Shown: positions 1 through 11,892, counted from the first letter of the stretch. The stretch: 64,000 bases of DNA from Chrysogorgia sp. JL179-B06 (GCA_035772405.1 JAYKKM010000374.1:496001-560000), one strand, 5' to 3'. Numbers and translations are program-made. Notes: generated by a model from the letters alone, not told the origin.

Positions 1-42
1 GTTCATGAACATGTGTAATTAAACAGATGTAAGTTGAACAGT

Positions 43-300
43 TGCATAAAAATGCAGTTGAACATAAAGAAAAAATAGTTGTATTAAACATAGTTCTCTG
101 TACAAGCTGGCTTGCATAAAAATGCAGTTCAATATGAACACAAAAAGTTGACATTATAATAGTTGATAAACTAAGTTAATCAGAATTTGTTTCTTGCATA
201 AAATGCAGTTCAATATTAACGCAATATGTTGACATTATAACAGTTGATAAACTAAGTTAATCAGAATTTGTTTCTTGTATAAAAATGCAGTTCAATATAT
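43..300. repeat. ~81-bp imperfect tandem repeat
   Basis: Three to four head-to-tail copies begin with TTGCATAAAAATGCAGTT at about 43, 112, 194 and 274. The last two spacings are 82 and 80 bp; the first is shorter because that copy has diverged. Each copy also carries GTTGACATTATAA and GTTGATAAACTAAGTTAATC. No coding capacity is visible. Confidence 0.8.
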
Positions 301-1140
301 TCTGTCGCTTATTTTATATCTCACAGCTGCATGTGTGAGGCATGCACGGGTGCATTCTTCTGCATGAATGAGATACAATGAACTCGCACCAATATACAAC
401 TAAAATACAAGGAAAACTGTATTCATAAACAAAACAATTTCATATCATGCCACAAGTGATGTAGTACACGGGGTCTGCGACGCAGGCTGCGATTTCTTGC
501 CATCACAGCATCACTTGTAGATACCTCGCAGTCACTGAGCCATATTTCCGTTTGGTGAGCGTTTTAATAACAAGAACATTAAGTACACATGACAAGAGCA
601 TACTTCAGTCAGAAGGCAGAACAGATCGTTCAAACTTCACAGCGTTGACAAATGTAAGGAACTTTAATACGCGTGATAAAACTTCTACGTCACAAAACGT
701 CATAAAACTGAACCGACAAACAAACAGAGTAAATTTACACAAATCGAGATTTCGTCACGAGTGTCAAGATTAGTATGCTGCCTACGGCAGCAATAAATAC
801 GATAAAAGTTTCATATGATTGTTATTCTGGCTTCATTCTTAAAACACGCGGTGTGCCGAAATGGAAGTAATTGGAAGTAATAAGGGTGGAATGAAGCTTT
901 GCTTTGGAAGGCATCATCTATACAAAGGCAAAGCAGATACAAAACCAAATCATATCCGTTGGAGATGTGTCAAGCGAACACTACATTGTATTCGAACAAT
1001 TATATTTAGCAGTTATATTTAAAATCGTTTATTATACGTCTAAAACTTAAATTTCTTGTTATATGTCAGTTAAATTTTGAATTGAGCAATATACTGTGTT
1101 AGTTCAATGTCTGTGCAATATAAATTTCTTATAAATTGCT
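301..1140. other. Unassigned AT-rich intergenic stretch
   Basis: I see no convincing gene or repeat here. A 73-codon open frame at 552-773 has no recognisable domain and uneven composition, and I leave it uncalled. Confidence 0.4.
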
Positions 1141-1149
1141 GTCATTATT

Positions 1150-1200
1150 TCGCTGACACTTTTACCGGTGCCATTTTTTCCGGTGCCATTTTTTTCTGAT
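1150..1200 (+). repeat. Dispersed repeat with ACCGGTGCCATTTTT motif
   Basis: The motif CCGGTGCCATTTTTT occurs twice here, preceded by CACTTTTACCGGTG. The same block lies in the opposite orientation near 46655-46740, so this is one member of a dispersed family. Confidence 0.6.
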
Positions 1201-1539
1201 TCGACCACCACTCACTCAATCCTTTACATTTACTGCAGTCAAATTTACCCTTTTATAATTTTTACTATTATTAATAACATATTCCTAAATAGTGGAATAT
1301 CAATTCCCCTTGGCTTAGTTCCTGCATCGTTATCCTATCCGCACATATCTCAGCAAATATAATATATTACCTGTCCAAATTTCAAAACGGCGTTTTCCCT
1401 ATTAATTTCATCATTTCACATGACAATAATTGTGTTTTTCGCATTCTACACCACTTATTTATCATTGTGTTCACAAAATTTGAAACAGTTTACTAAAAAT
1501 GCCAAACGCGCATCTCTTTCCGAGTACAGCAAGAATCTG

Positions 1540-2556
1540 AGCTACGATTCGAGTTAGGACTCGAGTTAGGATTCCAGTTAGGATTCCAGTTCGGATTCGA
1601 ATTACGATTTCTTTCATGAGATAGTTAGTCTCCCGAGTTAGGATTCGAGTGTGTAGCCAGTCATCTAGCACAATATCACCGAGAAAAACTAGTCTTAGCA
1701 ATCATTAAAGACGCATGCATGTTCGACGTTTCACTGAGCAACGTCGAAGTAGACATACCATTCATTTTAACCGCCCCAAATATTAATGACGGCCAGTGCA
1801 GTGCGTGGGAAAATACGCACAAATATAGCAAAGATATAACGCGTTTATCAAGTATCATTTTACGTATTCACTCCTTTGTGTTTTGTAATGTCACCCGTGA
1901 AAAGTGGATAACAAAATAAACTACCAATGAATATATTATTATCGATACCAGTTTTGACCTTTGTTTAGATGTTCTATATGACACATCATACATTTATATT
2001 TTTTATTGCTGCAATTAAGATTCGCGTCGACCGAAACTGCCATAAAGTTCACCGATATTTAATGACGATAAGTTAGACACCGCATACTCGTATTAAAATT
2101 CATTTAGTAAAGTTTAGTGTGATACCGAGCATATAGTTTACCGCGCTGAGAAAAATCGTATATCGACAGACGTAAAAAATACGTCTAGTTACACAGAAAG
2201 ATATGAAACAAATCCTAACTCGTATCCTAACTCGAGTCCTAACTCGAATATATCCTAACTCGGGTTCTTGCTGTCCTCTTCTGCAGTTCTTTCATATCTT
2301 TCTGTGTAACGTCTGTCGATATAATACGATTTTTCTCAGCGGCATAAAGTATACTCGGTTCATACGACACTTCTATTACACTTTCAGATATATATCGGCT
2401 GTCTTGGTAGCAAGCCACACTGGTCACTGCTCACAAATTTCGCATTTCCTTGAAGATTGCCTGTTTTTTTCTAATTGTAATTGAAACACGCGTTGAATTT
2501 AATTTTAACTCGAGTCCTAACTCCAATCCTAACCCGGGAGACTAACTATCTCACAA
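1540..2556. repeat. Foldback element with GAGTTAGGATTC motif blocks
   Basis: An inner inverted repeat pairs about 2112-2210 with 2288-2372 (shared core GCTGAGAAAAATCGTAT and GACAGACGT). The loop holds several copies of TCCTAACTCGA. The same 12-mer in opposite orientation (GAGTTAGGATTC) fills 1540-1655. An outer pair, TGAGATAGTTAGTCTCCC, lies at about 1617 and in reverse at 2530-2556. The result is a nested palindromic repeat without a recognisable transposase. Confidence 0.7.
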
Positions 2557-2559
2557 TTT

Positions 2560-3149
2560 CCCTTTATACCAATTATGTCCTGTCATCTCATCACTTGTTA
2601 TTAATATATATATATTACCGCCCACCAAATACTTCTTAAGAAAACCATAATAATGTAAACAAGAATCGTATTACCATAATAAAATATTTAGTAACTAACG
2701 TTTCGTCACTTCAGGAAACGCTCGCCTCCCACAACACGTATAAAACTAAAGAGAAACCTCTGCGGAGGAGAGTCAGAGGACTAGACTAGATCTCCCCTTA
2801 TTATAGCTACACTGTTTCAAAAATAGACATGAGACAACATATATTCAACATCTGTTAATCCTAACAACTCATATTACTGCCGACTAACACAGGTAATACA
2901 ATTCGTTATAGGCGGCGTTTTGCCCTCTAATCATACCTTTACTGAAATTCATAATATATAGTTATAAAAGTAAACACCAAAAAACTGTGTCAAATTGATT
3001 ACTAATATACACTGTCAACTAAATGCTTTGAACCTAGGTTCTACTTTTAAGAAAGACTATGTAATCCATAACAAAACGTTTGCAGTGTTGATCAATTCGC
3101 TTTGTAATGACGTATTGACAACTACTTCCCTGGGAACACAGTTCACGAA
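2560..3149. other. Unassigned intergenic stretch
   Basis: AT-rich sequence with no gene signal that I can support. The segment around 2700-2800 (AACGTTTCGTCACTTC followed by a GC-richer block) has the look of a dispersed-repeat remnant, but no second copy was found in the window. Confidence 0.35.
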
Positions 3150-5085
3150 ACGTACGGATCGACAAAATTTTCGGGAGCCATACCTAACGGCCAACCGCGT
3201 ACCCAGGGTCTTATCTCGCAAGGCAGAGTGTTTACGGATCGTAAACACATTTTACGATTCGTTAGCATCTTTACCATCCGTACGGATCGACAACATTTTC
3301 GGGAGCCCTACCTAACGGCCAACCTCGTACCCAGGGTCTTATCTCGCAAGGCAGAGTGTTTACGGATCGTAAACACATTTTACGATTCGTTAGCATCTTT
3401 ACCATCCGTACGGATCGACAAAATTTTTGGGAGGCCTACCTAACACCAAGGCAGAGTGGAGCTCACGGATCGTAAACACATTTTACGATTCGTTAACATC
3501 TTTACCATCCGTACGGATCGACAAAATTTTTGGGACGCCTACCTACCACCAACGCAGAGTGTTCACGGATCGTAAACACATTTTACGATTCGTTAGCATC
3601 TTACCATCCGTACGGATCGACAAAATGTTTGGGTCGCCTACCTAACCCCAACGCAGAGTCTTCACGGATCGTAAACACATTTTACGATTCGTTAGCATCT
3701 TTACCATCCGTACGGATCGACAAAATGTTTGGGTCGCCTACCTACCACCAACGCAGAGTCTTCACGGATTGTAAACACATTTTACGATTCGTTAGCATCT
3801 TTACCATCCGTACGGATCGACAAAATGTTTGGGTCGCCTACCTAACCCCACCCAACGCAGAGTCTTTACGGATCGTAAACACATTTTACGATTCGTTACC
3901 ATCTTTACCATCCGTACGGATCGACAAAATTTTTCGGAGCCCTACCTACCACCAACGCAGAGTCTTCACGGATCGTAAACATATTTTACGATTCGTTAAC
4001 ATCTTTACCATCCGTACGGATCGACAACATTTTTGGGACGCCTACCTACCACCAACGCAGAGTGTTCACGGATCGTAAACACATTTTACGATTCGTTAGC
4101 ATCTTTACCATCCGTACGGATCGACAAAATGTTTGGGTCGCCTAGCTAACCCCAACGCAGAGTCTTCACGGATCGTAAACACATTTTACGATCGTTAGCA
4201 TCTTTACCATCCGTACGGATCGACAAAATGTTTGGGTCGCCTACCTACCACCAACGCAGAGTCTTCACGGATTGTAAACACATTTTACGATTCGTTAGCA
4301 TCTTTACCATCCGTACGGATCGACAAAATGTTTGGGTCGCCTACCTAACCCCAACGCAGAGTCTTTACGGATCGTAAACACATTTTACGATTCGTTAGCA
4401 TCTTTACCATCCGTACGGATCGACAAAAATTTTCGGAGCCCTACCTACCACCAACGCAGAGTCTTCACGGATCGTAAACACATTTTACGATTCGTTACCA
4501 TCTTTACCATCCGTACGGATCGACAAAATGTTTGGGTCGCCTACCTACCACCAACGCAGAGTCTTCACGGATCGTAAACACATTTTACGATTCGTTAGCA
4601 TCTTTACCATCCGTACGGATCGACAAAATGTTTGGGTCGCCTACGTACCACCAACGCAGAGTCTTCACGGATGGTAAACACATTTTACGATTCGTAAGCA
4701 TCTTTACCATCCGTACGGATCGACAAAATGTTTTGGACGCCTACCTACCACCAACGCAGAGTGTTCACGGATTGTAAACACATTTTACGATTCGTTAGCA
4801 TCTTTACCATCCGTACGGATCGACAAAAGTTTTGGGACGCCTACCTAACCCCAACGCAGAGTGTTCACGGATCGTAAACACATTTTACGATTCGTTAGCA
4901 TCTTTACCATCCGTACGGATCGACAAAATGTTTGGGTCGCCTACCTAACCCCAACGCAGAGTCTTCACGGATCGTAAACACATTTTACGATTCGTTAGCA
5001 TCTTTACCATCCGTACCGATCGACAAAATTTTTGGGACGCCTACCTAACACCAACGCAGAGTCTTCACGGATCGTGAATACTTTT
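3150..5085. repeat. 100-bp satellite array with internal palindromes
   Basis: About 19 copies of a unit that is 99-104 bp long, settling at exactly 100 bp from 4374 to 5074. The first copy is 128 bp because it carries an extra CTCGTACCCAGGG-TCTTATCTCGC block. Each unit has a perfect 12-bp palindrome, ATCCGTACGGAT, and an imperfect hairpin, ACGGATCGTAAA with TTTACGATTCGT. The unit length is not a multiple of 3, so the open frames across the array are chance readings. Confidence 0.95.
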
Positions 5086-5256
5086 TTACGAAATGTCACC
5101 ATTCCTACGATCCGTACCATTGGTACTGATACCCCAGAGCAAATTTTTTCTTTCAACAAAAATTCACGACTAGTAAATTGTTTTTACGACTTGTGAAAGC
5201 AAAAGTATTTTTTACAGATCGTACACCAAAATAACGATCCGTATACTTTCGTAGTA

Positions 5257-5800
5257 TTGGACAAACCTCTAGTATTAGGGATAGTATTAGGGATAGTATT
5301 AGGGATAGTATTAGAGTTAGTATTAGAGTTAGTATTAGAGTTAGTATTAGTATTAGGGTTAGTATTAGGGATAGTATTAGGGATAGTATTAGGGATAGTA
5401 TTAGGGATAGTATTAGGGATAGTATTAGGGATAGTATTAGGGTTAGTATTAGGGATAGTATTAGAGTTAGTATTAGAGTTAGTATTAGAGTTAGTATGAG
5501 AGTTAGTATTAGGGATAGTTTTTCGGGATAGTATTACGGTTGGTATTAGGGATAGTATTAGGGTTGGTATTAGGGTTAGTATTCGGGTTAGTATTAGGGT
5601 TTGTATTTGTATTAGGGTTAGTATTAGGGATAGTATTAGAGTTAGTATTAGAGTTAGTATTAGAGTTAGTATGAGAGTTAGTATTAGGGATAGTATTAGG
5701 GTTGGTATTAGGGTTAGTATTCGGGTTAGTATTACGGTTAGTTAGTACTAGGGATAGTATTAGGGTTGGTTGGTATTAGGGTTAGTATTAGGGATAGTAT
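5257..5800 (+). repeat. 12-bp minisatellite containing TTAGGG
   Basis: Dozens of copies of GTATTAGGGATA, with variants GTATTAGAGTTA and GTATTAGGGTTG. The TTAGGG core equals the metazoan telomere repeat, but it is interrupted every 12 bp, so this is a degenerate interstitial array and not a telomere. Two short blocks of the same family recur at 6027-6080. Confidence 0.9.
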
Positions 5801-5829
5801 ATATAGATTATATAGATTTAAGGTCTTTA

Positions 5830-6165
5830 GATTTTGCTCCAAATGCCCTCAAAATGCAGGAAATGCCATTTCAGAGACCCTAAATTCAAAAACTTTCGGG
5901 GGGAGCAGAACCCCCCTAGAAATGCGGTGACTAAATCCCTGGATCCCCCACTGGACATTATGACGTCATGGGGACCCCAAAACGATATTTTGCCCCAGGC
6001 CCCAAAGAACCTCTCGGCGGCCCTGATTAGGGTTAGTATTAGGGATAAGGTTAGTATCTTGATTAGTATTAGCTAAGTACAGGAAACCTCAAAAAATAAC
6101 CCCAATACTGATAATGCTAATATACTAACTGTAATTACTATAACCTAATCACTAAAGCTGAGCTA
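5830..6165. repeat. Fragments of dispersed repeats
   Basis: 5840-5960 contains AATGCAGGAAATGCCATTT followed by CCCCCCTAGAAA, a block that returns near 15505-15590. 6085-6160 (AACCTCAAAAAATAACC, AATACTGATAATGCTAATA) matches one arm of the foldback at 57430-57985. Confidence 0.6.
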
Positions 6166-6237
6166 TTTAATTATTACTTTTGTTCGGTTTTCACTACTCC
6201 AACTGTAAACATCCAACGCAAATGCCATCGTTCTCCC

Positions 6238-8890
6238 TTGAGCGCTGATATGGAAATTTCCGAACTTAACCTATCAGTCGATGAAGTGGCCAATTGTTTA
6301 TCTAACTTAGATCCGTCAAAAGCCTGTGGTCCCGACGGGATTCCAGCCCGTGTCTTAAGAGTGTAGCGTGCAGATTGCGCCAAGTCTCTGTGCGTTATTC
6401 AACCATTCTCTGCTCACTGGGCGCTTTCCCTCTGAATGGAAGACTGCTGATGTCACTCCCGTCCATAAGAAAGATCTAAAAGAGTCCGCAGAAAACTATA
6501 GACCTATCTCCTTATTGTCTGTTGTTGTTAGTAAAGTCATGGAACGCTGCGTCTGCAATAGATTCTATGCTCATGTCTAGCACGTGATTACCCAGTTACA
6601 ACATGGTTTCATGTGAAATCGCTCTTGCGTTACCCAGTTACTGTCTGTTCTTCACTCAATTGGCGAAAATCTTGATAAGAATATTCAATCGGACGTTTTA
6701 TACCTTGACTTTGCCAAGGCTTTCGATTCCGTCGATCATGCCATACTTATCGAAAAGCTTAAACGGTATGGAGTAACAGGCAATCTACTTCAATGGTTCA
6801 CCGACTACCTAAGGGATAGATCACAGAGGGTTGTTATAGAAGGCGTCGCCTCTCAGCGCTCATCAGTCACTTCCGGTGTACCTCAAGGCAGTATCGCAGG
6901 TCCTCTACTCTTCGTTTTATTCATAAACGACTTGCCTGACGTCATCCAAAAAGAAACAGGCGCTGCCCTATATGCAGATACAAAATTATACCGTACCATT
7001 AACTCATTCAGCCACTGCGAGAGCCTTCAGCGTAACCTGACGAGCCTGGTCACCTGGAGCCGCGAATCTAATATTAAGTTCAACGCTTCAAAGTGCAAGG
7101 TACTTACAGTAACTCGAAAGAAAACGCCAGTGACCTATGACTATCACCTTGGGGACGTGAAGTTACTACGCGTGCGGGAAGAAAGGGACCTTGGTGTTCT
7201 CATTTCTTATAAACTCTCCTGGGATTCCCATGTTACGTCTGTCGTAGCAAAAGCAAATAAGCTACTTGGTTTATTGAAAAGAACCTGTCCCCTGATTACA
7301 GATATCACAGTTCGACGGACATTATGCCTAGCACTCGTTAAATCTCAGATGCGCTATGCTACCGAGGTGTGGTCAGAGAGAGTCCAACGGCGCGCAACGC
7401 GGTGGATCCTAAGGTCGAAACCAGGCGAGACGTCGTACAAGGATAGGCTGCTGGCCCTAATTAACCTGCTGCCTTTGGTGTATGATAGAGAAACAAGACG
7501 CCCGCTAGGCGTTAACTTGGACAAAGAAAAATCAGGCTAGCACCCATCCCCCCCCCCCCCCCCTCCCCCTACACGCAGACGGAACTTAATGTAAACACTA
7601 AAAACACGGCAATGCTATTTTTTATAATATCTGTTCGATTGAAGGTCTTCGTGTCTCGAAATTTATATAAAAATCAACGGAAAGGTATACGAAACATATC
7701 TGTTACGAAATTACATCGGTTTAATCGACATAAAAGCATTAAATGGTAAAAAAAAAACGACGAATAGATCGTGAAGCCATGTTCTTTATTATTTTAAAGA
7801 CGAGTCTCGCTTTTTTGTCATATAACATCTGCTCTTCACATTTTAAATAGACAAAACCTACAGCGTTCGCTTGGCCAGATTCAAGTGATCATTTCGATAT
7901 AAAATTGATTTAAATCGGACAAAAACACAACGTTTCATAAGGATTAATATTACGGAGTTTGACGGGATAAAATGTCAACACAGCATAATATAATATTTCC
8001 CTGTCCTGGAGGGAATCTTTGCAATGGTTTGCGGGTTTACAGGTCTCGGTAAACCTTTCCAAGACATTGCTCGCATGTTGTCATGTTGACGTTTCGTCCA
8101 CGGTTCTGCGAGTTCTTTCTTTAATCTCTCATCTATGTTTCTCTCATCCAGTTATCCTGGACAGAATCTTTGCATAATAGTTCGCGGGTTTACAGGTTTT
8201 GTAAATGCTTTTCCGACTGCGATTCATTAACAACAAGGATGAACTGAAGTACTGAACTGATATTTGTACGCATAATAGTTTTATCACTGCATTTCTTGCA
8301 TGTTTCGCAAAGCCTATCGGGATGACGTAATGCAGATTCTCGACATAAAAAACACGGAGGAAAAAAATAGAGCCCATTTTAAGACTTGGCTACCACAAGT
8401 AGCCCAAGTAATAAAAGACCTGAGTTTCTTCTTCAAAGCAATCTTTGGCCCTACTAATTTTAATATTGAATGTTTTGTTTCGTTTGTGCAGCATGGGCGC
8501 ACACGTAATCTTAACCCAACTTTAACTTTAAAACCCACCATTTGTAAAACCAGTACTTTCCAAGCTTCGCATTTTAACAGAATTAGCCCCATTACATACT
8601 TTCCATAGTGCTGCTTCTTTTAAGGGTTTTCTTTGTAACTTATATTTTTCTTTACTTAATAATACTTTTGATATACACATGTCCTGCACATGGTCGCTTG
8701 TGCGCGACTGCCCCTGTCATCGGGCTTGAACTTTTATGTATATATGTATTATTGCCCATTTCAAGGGCTGCGCCTCGCATGGGACCGTGTCCCGTTCGCG
8801 CAAACCCTGTTGGGCTCGTCTTTTATTTTTTCTTGTATCTATGTATTTTTATTAGTATGTCACATAGACGTGTCCAATAAAGCTGTTAAA
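6238..8890 (+). pseudogene. Decayed CR1/L2-like LINE reverse transcriptase and 3' end
   Basis: In three shifting frames this encodes the middle and end of a non-LTR retrotransposon ORF2. Visible blocks in order: SKACGPDGIPARVL, FNHSLLTGRFPSEWK, HKKDLKESAENYRPISLLS, LDFAKAFDSVDHAIL, TSGVPQGSIAGPLLF, then the catalytic box read as YADTK where YADDTK is expected, so the second aspartate is missing. Thumb and C-terminal sequence follow (RTCPLITDITVRRTLCLALV, QRRATRWIL, LLPLVYDRE). The C-terminus resumes at 8411 (IKDLSFFFKAIFG, CKTSTFQASHFNRI) and ends in CTWSLVRDCPCHR near 8690-8740, with an AATAAA at 8877. Frameshifts, a stop near 6363 and the insertion at 7493-8410 make it non-functional. The clade is judged from motif memory only. 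Confidence 0.88.
7493..8410. mobile_element. 0.9-kb insertion inside the LINE
   Basis: The LINE frame reads YDRE up to 7492 and continues IKDLSFFF from 8411, so about 918 bp have been inserted. The segment starts near a small hairpin (CGCC-CGCTA-GGCG, about 7498-7510) and ends near another (GGCTAC-CACAA-GTAGCC, about 8389-8405). It holds a poly-C run at 7547-7562 and two related copies of GCGGGTTTACAGGT (about 8030 and 8183). No transposase is visible and I could not define a target duplication. Confidence 0.6.
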
Positions 8891-8899
8891 CATCTCTAG

Positions 8900-9206
8900 T
8901 GCATTTCAATAAGACAAACTTAATTTTCATTTCATAGCTACTTTCAATAAATCATACTGAATTGAATATTTTTAAAAAGAACTGAATATTACATGGGATA
9001 CGTGCGAATGAGAGCATGTGTATGTACATAGAAAGGGATATTACACGGTAGCGATAAAATATGGATTTTCATGTTCGAGTGGAAATGACAAAATAACATT
9101 TTAAAAATCTGTGTTGTGATTCACCGAATTCGAGGTGACTTTCGTTGATTTATAGTCATAAATTGACACGTTTCTGTCACAAATCCTCAATTTTCATTGG
9201 CTATCG
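8900..9206. other. Unassigned AT-rich stretch
   Basis: Non-coding, AT-rich, with no repeat partner that I can identify in the window. Confidence 0.4.
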
Positions 9207-9832
9207 CAGGAGTTTACATGAATTCGGATTGAGTTTCATTTCGGTTTGAACTCATACCTGTTCTGTTAAAATCCCTTTAGGTACTTACATGAATCAGGAA
9301 TGAGATGCAGCTCAATCCGAATTGAGTTCATTCCGGTTCTCATTCCGTATTGAGTTTCATTTCGGATTGAGTTTCATTGAAATTTCATTCCAGTGTCATG
9401 TAAAGGCGGTGCGAGATTTCATCCCGGAATGAAAAATACGACCTAGAAGACTGAAACGAACAACACATGCGTGCTTTTAACATTTATAGACGACAATTAG
9501 AGACAGGAATATTGTTCAATATAAATAACTCGCTGTCGACGAAGTTATAAATTAAAGGTGAATTAAATCCTTGTTTACTTGCGACCGCATCGATTATCGT
9601 TGCTAGTAATGCTTTTCCCCTTTTCTTTATGTTTATTCTTCGCCAAATTATCAGTTTAAGGCACATGTTGAAATGTACAAGCGCACAAATCGTTGAAAGA
9701 AACATACCCGCTATATACTTGTACGCGATTTTCCGCGATCCTCGGGTAAAATTCCTACAGTATGTAAACGCGGTTTGAATTCACGTTCAATGCGGAATGA
9801 AACTGAATCGGGATTCATGTAAATAGCTCCTG
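9207..9832. mobile_element. MITE-like element with subterminal repeats
   Basis: The ends are inverted copies: CAGGAGTTTACATGAATTCG at 9207 and, on the other strand, CAGGAGCTATTTACATGAAT from 9832. Copies of ATTGAGTTTCATTTCGG recur inside (9230, 9350, 9365). The AT-rich interior has no transposase. No clean target duplication was seen. The size (~626 bp) suits a non-autonomous DNA transposon of uncertain superfamily. Confidence 0.6.
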
Positions 9833-9877
9833 AATGTGTCCTCAATTCCACCAAGTTCATCTGATTACCACAATTGA

Positions 9878-10116
9878 TTATTCTTTATCGGGTTTATAGT
9901 CCAAGATCGATTTTAGCACACTTTGTTGTGATTTGATAGATTGATGACTGGGCGGTCTTTGTGCAGCGGCATCCATTGAAATGGTAGGTGGTATGAAGAC
10001 ACTCTGCTGGGTGGTGGGACGAGCTGAGTGTCTGGAAGGGGGGACCCGATTTTGATGAGAGAATACACGAGGTGAACAACGGGACTCCAATTTACTACGT
10101 ATTTCTACAAAGGTGT
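9878..10116 (-). CDS. Candidate terminal exon, unknown protein
   Basis: A minus-strand open frame of about 79 codons preceded by a plausible acceptor (ACACCTTTGTAG at about 10117) and ending in a TAA stop. The peptide is rich in Ser, Pro, Gln and Arg (for example RVPPSRHSARPTTQQ and KSILDYKPDKE at the end). It could be the last exon of a host gene whose earlier exon is at 15882-16145. The phases of the two do not join directly (2 nt left over, 2 nt at the start), so at least one exon would have to lie between. No domain is recognised. Confidence 0.22.
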
Positions 10117-10139
10117 ATAAATATATATGACTTGTTAGA

Positions 10140-10260
10140 ACGGAAAGAGAAGTGAAAAATGGAATGAAAAAGGGAGTGGAGAATAAGAAATAAGATAGCT
10201 TAGGATGGGATAGGAGAGGTAAGGGAGTACAGAACAGGATAATATAGACCCAACCTCGTA
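10140..10260 (+). repeat. Purine-rich repeat, left copy
   Basis: A purine-rich block (GAATAAGAAATAAGATAG, GGATAGGAGAGGTAAGG, AGAACAGGATAATATAGACC) that is repeated in the same orientation at about 14440-14545. The two copies bracket the inverted repeat that carries the Harbinger element. Confidence 0.65.
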
Positions 10261-10695
10261 CCCAGGCTTTTCACCCGCCTCGCCGAGCGAAAACCCCACT
10301 GATCTCAAAAATAGATTGACGATTGAGCTTTCTATTGTATCTGATGAGCTGATTTTGAAGCTTGCATAATGTAAATTGACGAGAGATCGTGAGAAGCTCC
10401 GAGTTTGCAAGCAAATCAAACTGTGACGCTCGCGAAATAGGTTTACGCCTGTATTCTAAAAGCGCACTCACACTCACACTCAATGAGTGGACGCTCATTC
10501 TCAATAAGTGCAACTCACCACTCAATGAGTGTCCACTCACACTCACTGAGTATAATGCTACACTCACACTCCAACCATTCAACGACACCACTCACACTCA
10601 AGTGAAGCGCAGAAGATGAGTGAAGTGTGAGTGAGAGGTATACGTCCCTTGAGCTCCACTCATTGCACACGTACGTTGTACGTAGGGATGCAAAG

Positions 10696-11733
10696 ATGGC
10701 GGACAGGTGGCTACGAAGGTTAGAAGTACTGGACAATGTCCCAGGAAACAACAGAGACAGGAGAGGACCATATATGTTTGATTATGGGAAATATGACGAC
10801 GATCAGTTTCGATGCAGATACCGGCTAACTAAGGCTGGATTGCGCGACTTACTGGATATAATTAGGCCAGACATATCAGCACACAACGACCGAGGAAAGC
10901 CCATTCCCGCAGATATACAACTGCTATTGACACTCAGGTTCTACGCCACGGGTACATTCCAGCTAGCATGCGGACATTTGTGTGAGATATCGCAGCCATC
11001 AGCAACTCGAATTATAAAGCGAGTATCGGAGGCAATCGCACGCTTAAGGAACAATTACATAACATTTCCTGAAGGTGATGGTTTGGATCAAGTGAAACTT
11101 GATTTCTGGCGACTGTGTGCATTACCAAATGTTGTGGGTGCAATTGATTGTACACATATCAAAATACTTTGCCCGGGGCGTGCCAATGGTGAACTATTTA
11201 TAAATCGTAAAGGATACTTCTCGATAAATGTTCAAGTGGTTTGCGGTCCACATTTAGAAATGTTAAACATTGTCGCTCGTTGGGCAGGTAGCGTACATGA
11301 TGCCAGAATATTCGACAATAGTCGCATATGTGCACAGTTTGAACGTGGTGATATCCCGGGTATATTACTTGGTGATAGCGGTTATCCATGCCGCCCATAT
11401 CTAATGACACCAGTAATTGCTCCGCAAACCCGACCGCAACGCAGGTATAATGTAGCGCAGATACGTACACGCAACACAGTGGAACGGATGTTTGGAGTAT
11501 GGAAACGGCTATTTCCTTGTCTTTCGACGACCCTTCGCATCAAATTGCAAACGTGCTTAACTATAATTGTTGCTACCGCTGTTCTGTACAACTTCATACG
11601 ACGGCGCAATGACCCCATCGATGAAGCAGACGATGTTCGGCCGGATGGGGACGAAGTATATGACATGCAAGCTGGTGAACGACGTTTGGGCAACGCGGTA
11701 CGAGACGCCCTGATACTGCAACATTTTACGTAA
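10696..11733 (+). CDS. PIF/Harbinger DDE transposase (HARBI1-like)
   Basis: The 345-residue nuclease of the transposon would cut and rejoin DNA at the element ends. I start at the ATG at 10696 (MADRWLRRLEVLD); the frame is open 23 codons further upstream but without an ATG. The N-terminal part (to ~110) has the helix-turn-helix-like region LACGHLCEISQPSATRII, common in HARBI1 relatives. The DDE-type catalytic residues appear to be D151 in VVGAIDCTHIKI, D227 in LLGDSGYPCRPYL and E263 in RNTVERMFGVWKR. SVHDARIFDNS (about 199-209) is the usual family block between them. The frame is uninterrupted and a single exon. It converges on the Myb-like gene, ending 159 bp from its stop. Family activity depends on the Myb-like partner for nuclear import and DNA binding (known for Harbinger, not shown here). 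Confidence 0.93.
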   Translation: MADRWLRRLEVLDNVPGNNRDRRGPYMFDYGKYDDDQFRCRYRLTKAGLRDLLDIIRPDISAHNDRGKPIPADIQLLLTLRFYATGTFQLACGHLCEISQPSATRIIKRVSEAIARLRNNYITFPEGDGLDQVKLDFWRLCALPNVVGAIDCTHIKILCPGRANGELFINRKGYFSINVQVVCGPHLEMLNIVARWAGSVHDARIFDNSRICAQFERGDIPGILLGDSGYPCRPYLMTPVIAPQTRPQRRYNVAQIRTRNTVERMFGVWKRLFPCLSTTLRIKLQTCLTIIVATAVLYNFIRRRNDPIDEADDVRPDGDEVYDMQAGERRLGNAVRDALILQHFT

Positions 11734-11892
11734 CCTATGAATAACATATTCACATTGATAATACAATTAATATACATCAACATGGGAGATACGATCAACA
11801 TGATTGCTGTCGTATTGTGTTATTACATAACTTCATAATGGGAGGAACACGCAATCAAATATACTCGTACAATCATTATGTAGTTTATTAGC

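Noticed and set aside
3228..4777. Repeated FTDRKHILRFVSI-type peptides
   Set aside because: They come from the 100-bp satellite read in changing frames; the period is not divisible by 3 and frames break continually.
5257..5800. A true telomere or telomere end
   Set aside because: TTAGGG is interrupted every 12 bp and host-type DNA continues on both sides.
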